Of a stretch of DNA of 64,000 nt, positions 17,138 through 23,701 are shown one piece after another. Location: positions 1,860,001 to 1,924,000 of the forward strand of contig CP073694.1 of NCBI GenBank assembly GCA_018228705.1. The letters run 5' to 3'. The position numbers and the translations under genes were made by a program. The notes beneath the pieces are model-generated. The model saw nothing but the letters and a program-made list of their open reading frames with translations, searched no databases and was not told where the DNA came from. Positions within the stretch are counted from its first letter, which is position 1. Each line of letters starts with the position of its first letter. The stretch is from Dysosmobacter sp. Marseille-Q4140 (GTDB lineage Bacteria > Bacillota > Clostridia > Oscillospirales > Oscillospiraceae).

Positions 17138-17282
17138 GCCCCCCGGCGGTCGAAAGACCCGGCCTCCGCATAACAACTGCGGCGGATGACCGGGGTGCAA
17201 GATCGTATTTGCCCCTGCTTCTATCTCCGCGCGTTACGCGCTGGCCCGGCGGTATTCTACGCCTTGTCTATATCTCACGCTC

Positions 17283-17339
17283 TTCAAGGCTTCCCCCTGG
17301 GGGAAGCTGACGCGCGCAGCGCGGCTGATGAGGGGACGG
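17283..17339 (+). repeat. REP-like two-hairpin unit, copy A
   Basis: Unit with a GCTTCCCCC/GGGGGAAGC hairpin, a second small GC hairpin (CGCGC-GCA-GCGCG), and the end motif CTGATGAGGGG. It faces copy B in the opposite orientation 25 bases away. Confidence 0.75.
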
Positions 17340-17364
17340 GCCGCACAGGTCGGTTGGCAGGCGG

Positions 17365-17425
17365 CCCCTCATCCGTCTGTCCTCCGGCCAGCCACCTTCC
17401 CCCAAGGGGGAAGGCTTTTGGGTGC
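17365..17425 (-). repeat. REP-like two-hairpin unit, copy B
   Basis: On the minus strand: GCCTTCCCCC/GGGGGAAGG hairpin, a second imperfect hairpin (CTGGCC/GGACAG), then GGATGAGGGG. Same order as copies A and C with a different second stem. Confidence 0.75.
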
Positions 17426-17529
17426 AGCGCCCACCGGAGCAACGGGCGGAGCCTCCATCCGCTCCTCTTCGAACCAGAAGGTCACCAGCAAGCGCCCCGG
17501 CAGCGCGTAGCAGCTGCGGTTGTTGGAAA

Positions 17530-17579
17530 CTCCCGCACTCGCCAGGGGAGCGCGTAGCAAAGCGGAACGCGCGGGAGTC
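17530..17579. repeat. Long imperfect hairpin within repeat region
   Basis: Arms ACTCCCGC (17530-17537) and GCGGGAGT (17572-17579) enclose a GC-rich stretch with a possible inner GCGCGT/ACGCGC stem. The 11-mer AGCGCGTAGCA occurs here (17550) and again at 17502. Confidence 0.5.
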
Positions 17580-17663
17580 AAAATACGCCAGTTCCCTTTT
17601 GCACCCACGTCCCTCCCCCGCACCATCGGATGCGGGGGCGCAGTTCTGCGCGGGACCGTTTCC

Positions 17664-17848
17664 GGCGCAGGGTCGGCGGGGCCGCCGGTCAGGGGCAGGC
17701 CGATTCGCACGACCCCCGTATCTGCCAAACCTTGCGCAGTATGCGCAAGGTTTGGCATCCGGCGGTTTTCTCTTCCACCGGCCGCGGCGCATTCTCTTTT
17801 GTCAAGACAAAAGAGAATGGGGGGCGGATTCCCCGGGAACCTCCCGGT
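17664..17848 (-). repeat. Composite two-hairpin element, copy II
   Basis: Minus-strand order matches copy I: hairpin with arms CATTCTCTTTTGTC (17790-17819), linker with GGAAGAGAAAA, hairpin with 16-bp arms beginning TGCCAAACC (17723-17757), then ACGGGGGTCGTGCGAATCGG and GGCCCCGCCGACCCTGCGCC. Both stems pair perfectly although their sequences differ from copy I. Confidence 0.75.
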
Positions 17849-17961
17849 ATCCTCCCAGCCCGCCGGGAAAAAAGCCGCCATACCAGCACCTGACAGAGCC
17901 GGAGCAGGCGGATGCAGGATCCGCCCCTGCGGGTGCGCTGACGGAAGGACGGTTCCCTGCG

Positions 17962-18022
17962 GCCCCCTCATCCGTCATTTGCTGCGCAAATGCCACCTCC
18001 CCCCCCGTGGGGGAAGGCTCTG
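17962..18022 (-). repeat. REP-like two-hairpin unit, copy C
   Basis: On the minus strand: GCCTTCCCCC followed by a G-run arm, GGTGG, a perfect CATTTGC-GCA-GCAAATG second hairpin (17975-17991), and GGATGAGGGG. It ends just downstream of the small XRE gene and could serve as its terminator. Confidence 0.7.
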
Positions 18023-18028
18023 TCGCCG

Positions 18029-18241
18029 TCAGCCCCGGGGCTTCGGCTCGTGGCAGATCAGGGCGTCCACGCTGAGGCCGTAGAAGTCCGCCAGGCCCAC
18101 CAGGGCCGAAAGGCCGGGCTCCCGCAGGCCCCGCTCGTAATTCTGATACCCCCGCAGGCTCAGCCCCGCGCCGTCCGCCACCTGCTGCTGGGTCAGCTTG
18201 TGCTCCGCCCGCAGCCGCAAAAGGTTCTCATGAAATTTCAT
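18029..18241 (-). CDS. Small XRE family regulator
   Basis: 70 residues, almost entirely a Cro/C1-type helix-turn-helix (LLRLRAEHKLTQQQVADGAGLSLRGYQNYERGLREPGLSALVGLADFYGLSVDALI). It is a DNA-binding protein with no separate sensing domain. It resembles the 69-residue XRE protein at 19.15-19.36 kb in length and layout (shared REPxLS-LV-LADFYGL), so the two are probably paralogues. A good promoter with a symmetric repeat lies upstream, suggesting autoregulation. Confidence 0.88.
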   Translation of the reverse strand: MKFHENLLRLRAEHKLTQQQVADGAGLSLRGYQNYERGLREPGLSALVGLADFYGLSVDALICHEPKPRG

Positions 18242-18269
18242 GTGCCCTCATTTCTATTGACAAGCACAA

Positions 18270-18311
18270 ACGGGCATGTTATAGTATAGCTACCCAAACG
18301 TGCTTATTCAA
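18270..18311 (-). promoter_or_regulatory. Promoter and possible operator of the small XRE gene
   Basis: Minus strand: -35 TTGAAT (18306-18311), 17-bp spacer, -10 TATACT (18283-18288). Flanking the -10 is an imperfect inverted repeat, GCACAAACGGGC and ACCCAAACGTGC on the plus strand, a plausible binding site for the encoded repressor. Confidence 0.6.
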
Positions 18312-18329
18312 CTGCTTTTTGTGGGTCCC

Positions 18330-19154
18330 TCAGATCTCCACCACCGCGCCGCCGCTCAGGGGCCGCAGACGCTGGCCCAGAATGGCGGACAGGCGCTCAT
18401 AGGCGTAGGCCCCGGTGCAGTGGCCGGTGTAGTACACCGTCTCCCCCGCCAGCAGGGCCCGGCCGGTGTCGTCGATGAGCCGGTCGGCGTCGGGCCCCGG
18501 CGTCAGCTCAAAGAAGTGGAACCCGCCGATCACCGCGTCCGGCATCCGGCCCAGCAGCTGCGCCGCCCGGTCCCGGATGTTCACCACGCCCCGGTGGGCG
18601 CAGCCGCAGATCAGCACCGCCTTCCCCCCTGCCTGGATCAGCAGGTTCTGCTCGTGGGCGAAGTCGTCGGGCCGGAAGCCCTCCTCCGTCCGCACCTGGA
18701 GGGCGGCGGAGGCCGCCAGGGCCGGGAAGTCCTCCCCCTCGTCGGCAAAGAGGGTCAGCTCGTCGTCCAGCCGCAGGAGGCCGCCGGTGGGCAGCACCCG
18801 GCTCTCGATCTGCCACAGCTCCGGGTCCAGGCCGATGTACCGGGGCTCCCTCCCCTCATTGGTCGCGTAAAAGTCCCCGAAGGCGTCCATGTGGATCAGC
18901 ACCTCCGCCCGGGAGTTGGCCTCGCAGAAGGCGGCAAGCCCCCCGCCGTGGTCATAGTGGCCGTGGGAGAGCACGGCGGTGTCCACCGCCGCCAGGTCCA
19001 CCCCCAGGGCTTTCGCGTTGGTCAGGAAGCCGTCGTTGGGCCCCATGTCGAAGAGAATCTTGTGGCGGGGCGTCTCGATGTACAAACTCAGCCCGTGGGC
19101 GGCGCAGAGCCCGTCCTTGCAGGCGGTGTTTTCCAGCAGGGTCACGATCTTCAT
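18330..19154 (-). CDS. MBL-fold metallo-hydrolase
   Basis: 274 residues. The metal site is LSHGHYDHGGGL (HxHxDH) near residue 60; other metal ligands are probably ICGCAHRGVVNI near 175 and GGFHFF. This matches the MBL subfamily that includes 7,8-dihydropterin-6-methyl-4-(ribofuranosyl)aminobenzene-5'-phosphate synthase-like proteins; the true substrate is unknown. The ATG overlaps the XRE stop as ATGA, and AAAGGAG lies upstream, so both genes are translated as one unit under the divergent promoter at 19.4 kb. Confidence 0.88.
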   Translation of the reverse strand: MKIVTLLENTACKDGLCAAHGLSLYIETPRHKILFDMGPNDGFLTNAKALGVDLAAVDTAVLSHGHYDHGGGLAAFCEANSRAEVLIHMDAFGDFYATNEGREPRYIGLDPELWQIESRVLPTGGLLRLDDELTLFADEGEDFPALAASAALQVRTEEGFRPDDFAHEQNLLIQAGGKAVLICGCAHRGVVNIRDRAAQLLGRMPDAVIGGFHFFELTPGPDADRLIDDTGRALLAGETVYYTGHCTGAYAYERLSAILGQRLRPLSGGAVVEI

Positions 19155-19360
19155 GGTTGGCTCCTTTCCCGGCAGACCAGCTCGTCCAGGGTCAGGCCGT
19201 AAAAATCGGCCAGGGCCACCAGCACGGACAGCCGGGGCTCCTGTTCCCCGTACTCGAACCGCTGGTAGGCGTGGACGCTGATGCCAATGGCTTTGGCAAG
19301 CTCCTTCTGGGAGATTTTTCTCTTTTCCCGCAGGAACACAAGATGCTCTGAAAAGTTCAT
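19151..19360 (-). CDS. Small XRE family regulator coupled to MBL hydrolase
   Basis: 69 residues: helix-turn-helix in LREKRKISQKELAKAIGISVHAYQRFEYGEQEPRLSVLVALADFYGLTLDELV. It is the first gene of a two-gene operon with the metallo-hydrolase (ATGA overlap). The promoter region contains two near-identical palindromes placed in the spacers of divergent promoters, exactly where such a repressor would act on itself and on the plus-strand gene opposite (inference). Confidence 0.88.
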   Translation of the reverse strand: MNFSEHLVFLREKRKISQKELAKAIGISVHAYQRFEYGEQEPRLSVLVALADFYGLTLDELVCRERSQP

Positions 19361-19378
19361 ACGTCTCTCCAGCCTCTC

Positions 19379-19439
19379 TTGACATTCCTGAACAGGAATA
19401 TTATACTGTCATCATAAGGTTCCTGTTCTGGAATGTCAA
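19379..19439. promoter_or_regulatory. Symmetric divergent promoters with twin operators
   Basis: Plus: TTGACA (19379-19384), 17 bp, TATACT (19402-19407). Minus: TTGACA (19434-19439), 17 bp, TATGAT (19411-19416). Each spacer holds a palindrome of form TTCCTG-NN-CAGGAA: TTCCTGAACAGGAA at 19385-19398 and TTCCTGTTCTGGAA at 19420-19433. The outer 20-bp arms match at 19 positions as an inverted repeat. Confidence 0.85.
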
Positions 19440-19461
19440 ATTGATTTTGGCGGTGATCGAA

Positions 19462-19707
19462 ATGGACGATTACATCACGGTGCTGCTGAACGACCTGGAG
19501 GACCGGGCCCCGTCCTTTCTGCCCGGCGGCTATTACGCGGCCATGGCCCGGGAGAGCGACGCCCTCCGGGCGCTGGAGGCCACCTTCACGGCGGAGCAGC
19601 GGGCGCTGTTCCTCACCTACGAGGACTGCCGCAACGACAGCGCCGCCCACTACCAGGACGCCCTGGCCCGGCAGGCCTTTCTGCTGGGCCGGACCATCTT
19701 CCGTTAG
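19462..19707 (+). CDS. Small protein of unknown function under XRE-controlled promoter
   Basis: 81 residues from the ATG (MDDYITVLLNDLEDRAPSFL); an in-frame TTG 21 bases upstream is possible. Predicted mostly helical, ending in FLTYEDCRNDSAAHYQDALARQAFLLGRTIF, a pattern reminiscent of small DUF6809-type proteins of Firmicutes, though I am not sure of this. It is the only plus-strand gene of this half of the window. It converges on miaB, overlapping its stop by 4 bases. The shared operator suggests a functional link with the XRE-metallo-hydrolase pair. Confidence 0.75.
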   Translation: MDDYITVLLNDLEDRAPSFLPGGYYAAMARESDALRALEATFTAEQRALFLTYEDCRNDSAAHYQDALARQAFLLGRTIFR

Positions 19708-21116
19708 ACCGGCACGCCGTACAGCGCCCAGGTGTTGCTGCCGGTGATCTCCACGTCCAGGAACTGGCCGATCAGGGCCTTGTCCCCCTTGAGGCGCACC
19801 AGCCGGTTGCCCTCGGTCCGGGAGGAGAGGGGGTAGTCCCCATCGTCGCTCTCCCCGTCCACCAGGACGCGGACGGTCCTGCCCACGTAGGCGGCGTGGA
19901 GAGAGGCCGACATGGCGTTCTGGACCTCCAGGAGCCTGTCGAACCACTGCTGCTTCTCCGCCCGGGTGGCCGGGTCCGGCATTTCGGCGGCCTTGGTGCC
20001 GGGGCGGGGGGAGTAGATGAAGGTGAAGAGGGCGTCGAAGCCCACCTCCTCCACCAGGGAGACGGTGTCCATGGCCTCGGCCTCGGTCTCGCCGGGGAAG
20101 CCGATGATGACGTCGGAGGTCAGCACCAGGTCCGGCATGACGGATTTGGCATAGTGAATGAGGTCCAGATACTGCTGCCGGGTGTAGCGCCGGTTCATCT
20201 CCCGGAGCACCCGGTCGTTGCCGGACTGGAAGGGCAGGTGCAGCTGATGGGCCACATGGCGGCTGGCCGCCATCACGTCAAAGAGGCGCTGCGTCGCGTC
20301 CTTGGGATGGCTGGACATGAAGCGGATCCAGTAGTCCCCGGGGATCCGATCGATGTCCGCCAGCAGGTCCGGGAAGTGATAGTCCAGGTCCAGATCGTTT
20401 CCGTAGGAGTTGACGTTCTGGCCCAGGAGGGTGATGTCCCGGTATCCGGCCTCCACCAGCTCCCGGACCTCCGCCAGCACCGCCTGGGGGTCCCGGCTCC
20501 GCTCCCGGCCCCGGACGTAGGGCACGATGCAGTAGGAGCAGAAGTTGTTGCAGCCGTACATGATGGAGACCCAGGCCTTGACGCCCTTCTCCCGCACCAC
20601 GGGGATGCCCTCGGCGATGGTGCCGTGCTCGTCCGCCACGGAAAAGACCCGCTTGCGGCCCTCATAGACCTGCCAGAGAAGCTCCGGGAACTTCCACAGG
20701 GCGTGGGGCCCGAACACCAGATTTACATGGGGATAGGACTTTTTCACCCGCTCGGAGACCCGGGGCTCCTGGGCCATGCAGCCGCACAGGGCGATGACCT
20801 GCTCGGGGTTTTCCTTCTTCGTGTGGGTCAGGGCGCCCAGGTTGCCGAACACCCGGTCCTCGGCGTGCTCCCGAACGGCGCAGGTATTCAGGATCACCAG
20901 GTCCGCCTCGGCGGGGTCCGACGTGAAGGTGAAGCCGCACGCGGCCAGCATGCCCATGAGCTTCTGGCCGTCGGCCACGTTCTGCTGGCAGCCGAAGGTA
21001 TCCACGCAGGCCATCGGGTGGGCCTCCCGGGCGGCGAACATCGCCCGGATCTTCTCTTCAAATGTCCGCTGGCGGTCCAGGTCCTCCTGGTGCACCAGTA
21101 CGTTCTGCCGTTCCAA
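19704..21116 (-). CDS. miaB: tRNA-2-methylthio-N6-dimethylallyladenosine synthase MiaB
   Basis: 470 residues. The N-terminal UPF0004 domain carries cluster cysteines in DTFGCQQNVAD, LNTCAVRE and ALCGCMAQEP; the radical SAM motif is MYGCNNFCSYCIVPYVRGRERSR near residue 190; a TRAM domain closes the C-terminus. It adds the methylthio group to i6A37 made by MiaA. No ATG suits the N-terminus: the best start is a TTG (LERQNVLVHQ) preceded by GGAGGAACTGAT. An open frame continues upstream but is not MiaB-like. Confidence 0.95.
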   Translation of the reverse strand: MERQNVLVHQEDLDRQRTFEEKIRAMFAAREAHPMACVDTFGCQQNVADGQKLMGMLAACGFTFTSDPAEADLVILNTCAVREHAEDRVFGNLGALTHTKKENPEQVIALCGCMAQEPRVSERVKKSYPHVNLVFGPHALWKFPELLWQVYEGRKRVFSVADEHGTIAEGIPVVREKGVKAWVSIMYGCNNFCSYCIVPYVRGRERSRDPQAVLAEVRELVEAGYRDITLLGQNVNSYGNDLDLDYHFPDLLADIDRIPGDYWIRFMSSHPKDATQRLFDVMAASRHVAHQLHLPFQSGNDRVLREMNRRYTRQQYLDLIHYAKSVMPDLVLTSDVIIGFPGETEAEAMDTVSLVEEVGFDALFTFIYSPRPGTKAAEMPDPATRAEKQQWFDRLLEVQNAMSASLHAAYVGRTVRVLVDGESDDGDYPLSSRTEGNRLVRLKGDKALIGQFLDVEITGSNTWALYGVPV

Positions 21117-21185
21117 ATCAGTTCCTCCAAATTCAGATACTTTAACTAATTTATAATACCATACCAAGGCAAAAAGCACAAGTTG

Positions 21186-21213
21186 AAAAACAGGCCGCCC
21201 CTCGCGGGGCGGC
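21186..21213 (-). terminator. Rho-independent terminator of the lspA-rluD-HAD operon
   Basis: 8-bp GC stem GCCGCCCC/GGGGCGGC (21194-21213) followed on the minus strand by CTGTTTTTC, directly after the HAD stop at 21223. Confidence 0.85.
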
Positions 21214-21222
21214 TCGTTTTTT

Positions 21223-21924
21223 CTATCGGCGCAGGAGCAGTTCCGCCAGCTCCGCCGGGGTGCGGGCCACGGCGTCGGCGCCGGTCTCCTCCGGGGCGAC
21301 GACGCCGCCCCAGGCGGCGGTGACGCAGAACACGGACGCCCGGCGCCCCTGTGCCTCCAGCGCGGCCTGGGCGCGGCGGCCGAATACCACGTCGGCGGCG
21401 TGGTCCCCGATGTGGGCAAAGCGCCCGGAGCGGATGCCCAGGCGGTCCAGGCAGGCCAGGAAGGCGGCGGGGTGGGGCTTCTGGCAATCAAAGGGTACGT
21501 CGGCGTGGCCCACCACGGCGGCGAACCGGTCCCCCACTCCGTGGGCGGCCAGGGCGGCGCGGATGTTGTCCGGGTCGTTCTGGGAGCAGATGCCCATAGG
21601 CACGGACCCCAGCTGCGCCAGGGCCTCCGGCAGGCCTTCGAAGAGAGGCGGCAGGGTCTCGTCCGCCAGCTGGCAGGGGCCCCACAGCCGCCCGGCCTCG
21701 TCCAGCCGCTCCGGCGGGACGCCGAAGGCCCGGACGTACAGCTCCCGCCAGTTGTTCCAGCGGTAGTTGGCCTCCCGATAGGCGGCGAGGCTCCGCAGGG
21801 CCTGCGGCACGGGGTCCAGCAGGGCCGGGTCCAGCCGGAAGAGCACCGCCTTGGTCACCGCCAGGTTCTTCACCGGCGTATCGGCGATGGTGCCGTCGTA
21901 GTCCCACAAAATGGCGTCCAGCAT
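21223..21924 (-). CDS. HAD family hydrolase (phosphoglycolate phosphatase-like)
   Basis: 233 residues. Motif I is AILWDYDGTIADTPVKN near residue 5, motif II MGICSQND (Ser) near 110, the lysine is in FDCQKPHPAAF, and motif IV is FAHIGDHAADVVFGRRA. Belongs to the subclass with an alpha-helical C1 cap between motifs I and II. The substrate is not predictable. It is the last gene of the ileS-lspA-rluD row and is followed by a strong terminator. Confidence 0.88.
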   Translation of the reverse strand: MLDAILWDYDGTIADTPVKNLAVTKAVLFRLDPALLDPVPQALRSLAAYREANYRWNNWRELYVRAFGVPPERLDEAGRLWGPCQLADETLPPLFEGLPEALAQLGSVPMGICSQNDPDNIRAALAAHGVGDRFAAVVGHADVPFDCQKPHPAAFLACLDRLGIRSGRFAHIGDHAADVVFGRRAQAALEAQGRRASVFCVTAAWGGVVAPEETGADAVARTPAELAELLLRR

Positions 21925-21976
21925 GGTCTGCTCCCCTTTCGTCGGTCATTCCAATGTCGGGGCTGCGCCCCGGATC

Positions 21977-22894
21977 TTACGTCCGTTTTTCCAGCTTTCG
22001 CAGCTGGGCCTGAAATTCCTCCGGCAGGTCGCACCAGAGCTCCACCGCCTCCCCGGTCCGGGGGTGGAGGAACCGCAGGCCCACGGCGTGGAGGCACTGG
22101 CCCTGGAGGCCGGGGACGGCCTTTTTGGCGCCGTACACCGTGTCGCCCAGAATGGGGTGGCCGATGCTCGCCATGTGGACCCGGATCTGGTGGGTGCGGC
22201 CGGTCTCCAGGCGGCACTCCACATAAGTGAAGCCCTGAAACCGCTCCAGCACGGTCCAGTGGGTCACGGCGCTGCGGCCGTTTGCCACTACGGCCATCTT
22301 CTTCCGGTCCGTGGGGCAGCGGCCGATGGGGGCGTCCACGGTGCCCGTATCCTCCCGGAGTTTCCCCGCCACGATGCAGCGGTAGATCCGGGCAAGGGTG
22401 TGGTCCTGGAGCTGGGCGGAGAGCTTTTGGTGGGCGAAGTCGTTCTTGGCGGCGATGATGAGGCCGGAGGTGTCCCGGTCGATCCGGTGGACGATGCCGG
22501 GCCGCAGCGCTCCGCCCACGCCGGAGAGGGAGTCCCCGCAGTGGTGGAGCAGGGCGTTGACCAGCGTTCCGTCCGGGTGGCCGGGGGCCGGGTGGACCAC
22601 CAGCCCCTTGGGCTTGTTGACCACGATCACGTCGGCGTCCTCGTACACCACGTCCAGCGGGATGTCCTGGGCCACGGCCTCCATGGGCTCCGGGTCCGGC
22701 AGGGTGACGGCGATGGTCTCTCCCCCGCTGAGACGGGCGTTTTTCGCCAGGGGCTTGCCCCCGGCGGTCACCTGCCCCTCCTGGCACAGGCGTGCGGCGG
22801 CGGAGCGGGTCAGCTCCGGCAGAGTCTCCGCCAAAAAGGCGTCCAGCCGCTTGCCGGCGTCTTCCGGGGCGGCGGTCAGGATCCGCTCATCCAT
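21977..22894 (-). CDS. rluD: RluA family 23S rRNA pseudouridine synthase
   Basis: 305 residues. An S4 RNA-binding domain (residues about 12-75) is followed by the synthase domain with the catalytic aspartate in VHRIDRDTSGLIIAAKN near residue 140, then LETGRTHQIRVHMASIGHPILGD. The LspA-RluD pairing is standard in Firmicutes. The ATG chosen overlaps the lspA stop by 8 bases and has GGGAGC upstream inside lspA. The exact target uridine (RluD-type, 1911/1915/1917) is inferred from family, not shown. Confidence 0.92.
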   Translation of the reverse strand: MDERILTAAPEDAGKRLDAFLAETLPELTRSAAARLCQEGQVTAGGKPLAKNARLSGGETIAVTLPDPEPMEAVAQDIPLDVVYEDADVIVVNKPKGLVVHPAPGHPDGTLVNALLHHCGDSLSGVGGALRPGIVHRIDRDTSGLIIAAKNDFAHQKLSAQLQDHTLARIYRCIVAGKLREDTGTVDAPIGRCPTDRKKMAVVANGRSAVTHWTVLERFQGFTYVECRLETGRTHQIRVHMASIGHPILGDTVYGAKKAVPGLQGQCLHAVGLRFLHPRTGEAVELWCDLPEEFQAQLRKLEKRT

Positions 22895-23369
22895 GGCGGC
22901 GCTCCCGCTTGTCGTACTTTTCATAGAGCCACAGGTAGTAGATCACGCCCAGCGCCGCGCCGCAGACGATGCAGATGTCCGCCACGTTGAACACCGGGTA
23001 GCTGGGCCAGAACTCGAAGTGGAACATATCCACCACGTACCCCAGCCGCACCCGGTCGAGGATGTTGCCCACGCCCCCGGCGATGACCAGGAAGCAGGCG
23101 GCCAGGCCCAGGGGATGGCGCACGGTCCGGCGCAGCAGCAGGGCCAGCACCGCCAGCACGATCACGCTCGTGACGGCCACCAGCACCCATCGCATCCCGG
23201 AGAAGCTAGACCAGGCGGCGCCGTAGTTGTGGACGGTGCAAAGCTCCACCACCCCCGGCCACAGGGGCCGGGCGTCCCCCAGGGGGATATAGAGGGTGAC
23301 ATAGTGCTTGACCCACTGGTCCAGAGCCAGCAGGCCCAGGGCGGCAATGGAAAACAGGGCGTACAGCAT
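22887..23369 (-). CDS. lspA: Lipoprotein signal peptidase LspA
   Basis: 160 residues with four membrane segments. Catalytic aspartates lie in GGVGNILDRVRLG and FNVADICIVCG; other family landmarks are HNYGAAWSSF and YVVDMFHF. This aspartic protease removes the signal peptide of diacylated prolipoproteins. It has its own likely promoter at 23418-23446 and overlaps rluD. Confidence 0.95.
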   Translation of the reverse strand: MLYALFSIAALGLLALDQWVKHYVTLYIPLGDARPLWPGVVELCTVHNYGAAWSSFSGMRWVLVAVTSVIVLAVLALLLRRTVRHPLGLAACFLVIAGGVGNILDRVRLGYVVDMFHFEFWPSYPVFNVADICIVCGAALGVIYYLWLYEKYDKRERRHG

Positions 23370-23417
23370 GCGATACTCCTTTTCGGGGCGGCGCCCCGGT
23401 TTCGTTGGATGGGTCTC

Positions 23418-23446
23418 AGTTTACACGCTCCGCCGCCAAAAAGCAA
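23418..23446 (-). promoter_or_regulatory. Promoter of lspA-rluD
   Basis: Minus strand: -35 TTGCTT (23441-23446), 17-bp spacer, -10 TAAACT (23418-23423), about 50 bases before the lspA start. Confidence 0.55.
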
Positions 23447-23460
23447 CCGCCCCGCGGAAA

Positions 23461-23682
23461 AAGGCCCAGAAGCCATCGGCTTCCGGGCGGCAGCCCGCCG
23501 GAAGGACTTTCCGGCAGGCTGTCCGCGTTTTTCAGCCCCTTGAAGCGGGCTGAAAACGAGCGATCCAAATGGCGCGGGACACCCCTCCCGGGTTTCACGC
23601 GCACACCCTTCCTCCCCGCCGCGCAAGCCTTTCCTTTTTTCCGGCAAACACAAGGCCCGGAAGCCGACGGCTTCCGGGCCCT
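23461..23682. repeat. Hairpin array between ileS and lspA
   Basis: The 330-base gap holds four strong hairpins and no convincing gene: 23464-23488 (GCCCAGAAGCC/GGCTTCCGGGC), 23492-23520 (about 12-bp arms), 23527-23558 (GTTTT-CAGCCC arms) and 23654-23680 (perfect GGCCCGGAAGCC arms). The first and last are near-identical copies of one hairpin. The last lies 20 bases after the ileS stop and may end that transcript. Confidence 0.7.
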
Positions 23683-23701
23683 TTCCGGTGAGCGGGAACG
23701 A

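Larger units (their letters stand above)
16910..18028. repeat. Repeat-only intergenic region (1.1 kb)
   Basis: No convincing gene is present. Open frames on both strands here are short or start-less, are low in complexity and follow the inverted repeats. The region is built of hairpins: two inverted composite elements (about 16977-17137 and 17664-17848), three copies of a two-hairpin REP-like unit, and a long imperfect hairpin around 17530-17579. It separates mutS from a small XRE gene. Confidence 0.85.

Noticed and set aside
14234..17173. Very long open frame antisense to mutS
   Set aside because: It is a by-product of C/G-biased third positions; the sense strand encodes a complete MutS with all motifs. 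The same applies to long antisense frames over ileS, pnp, mrdA-GH13, vanW and mutL.
17828..17842. Possible Noc-binding site (ATTCCCCGGGAAC)
   Set aside because: It matches the Bacillus ATTTCCCGGGAAAT only in part and lies within the repeat element; one imperfect copy is not evidence.
16948..18083. Short open frames on both strands in the repeat region
   Set aside because: They translate the inverted repeats, lack ribosome sites, and their coding potential is explained by absence of stops in GC-rich DNA.
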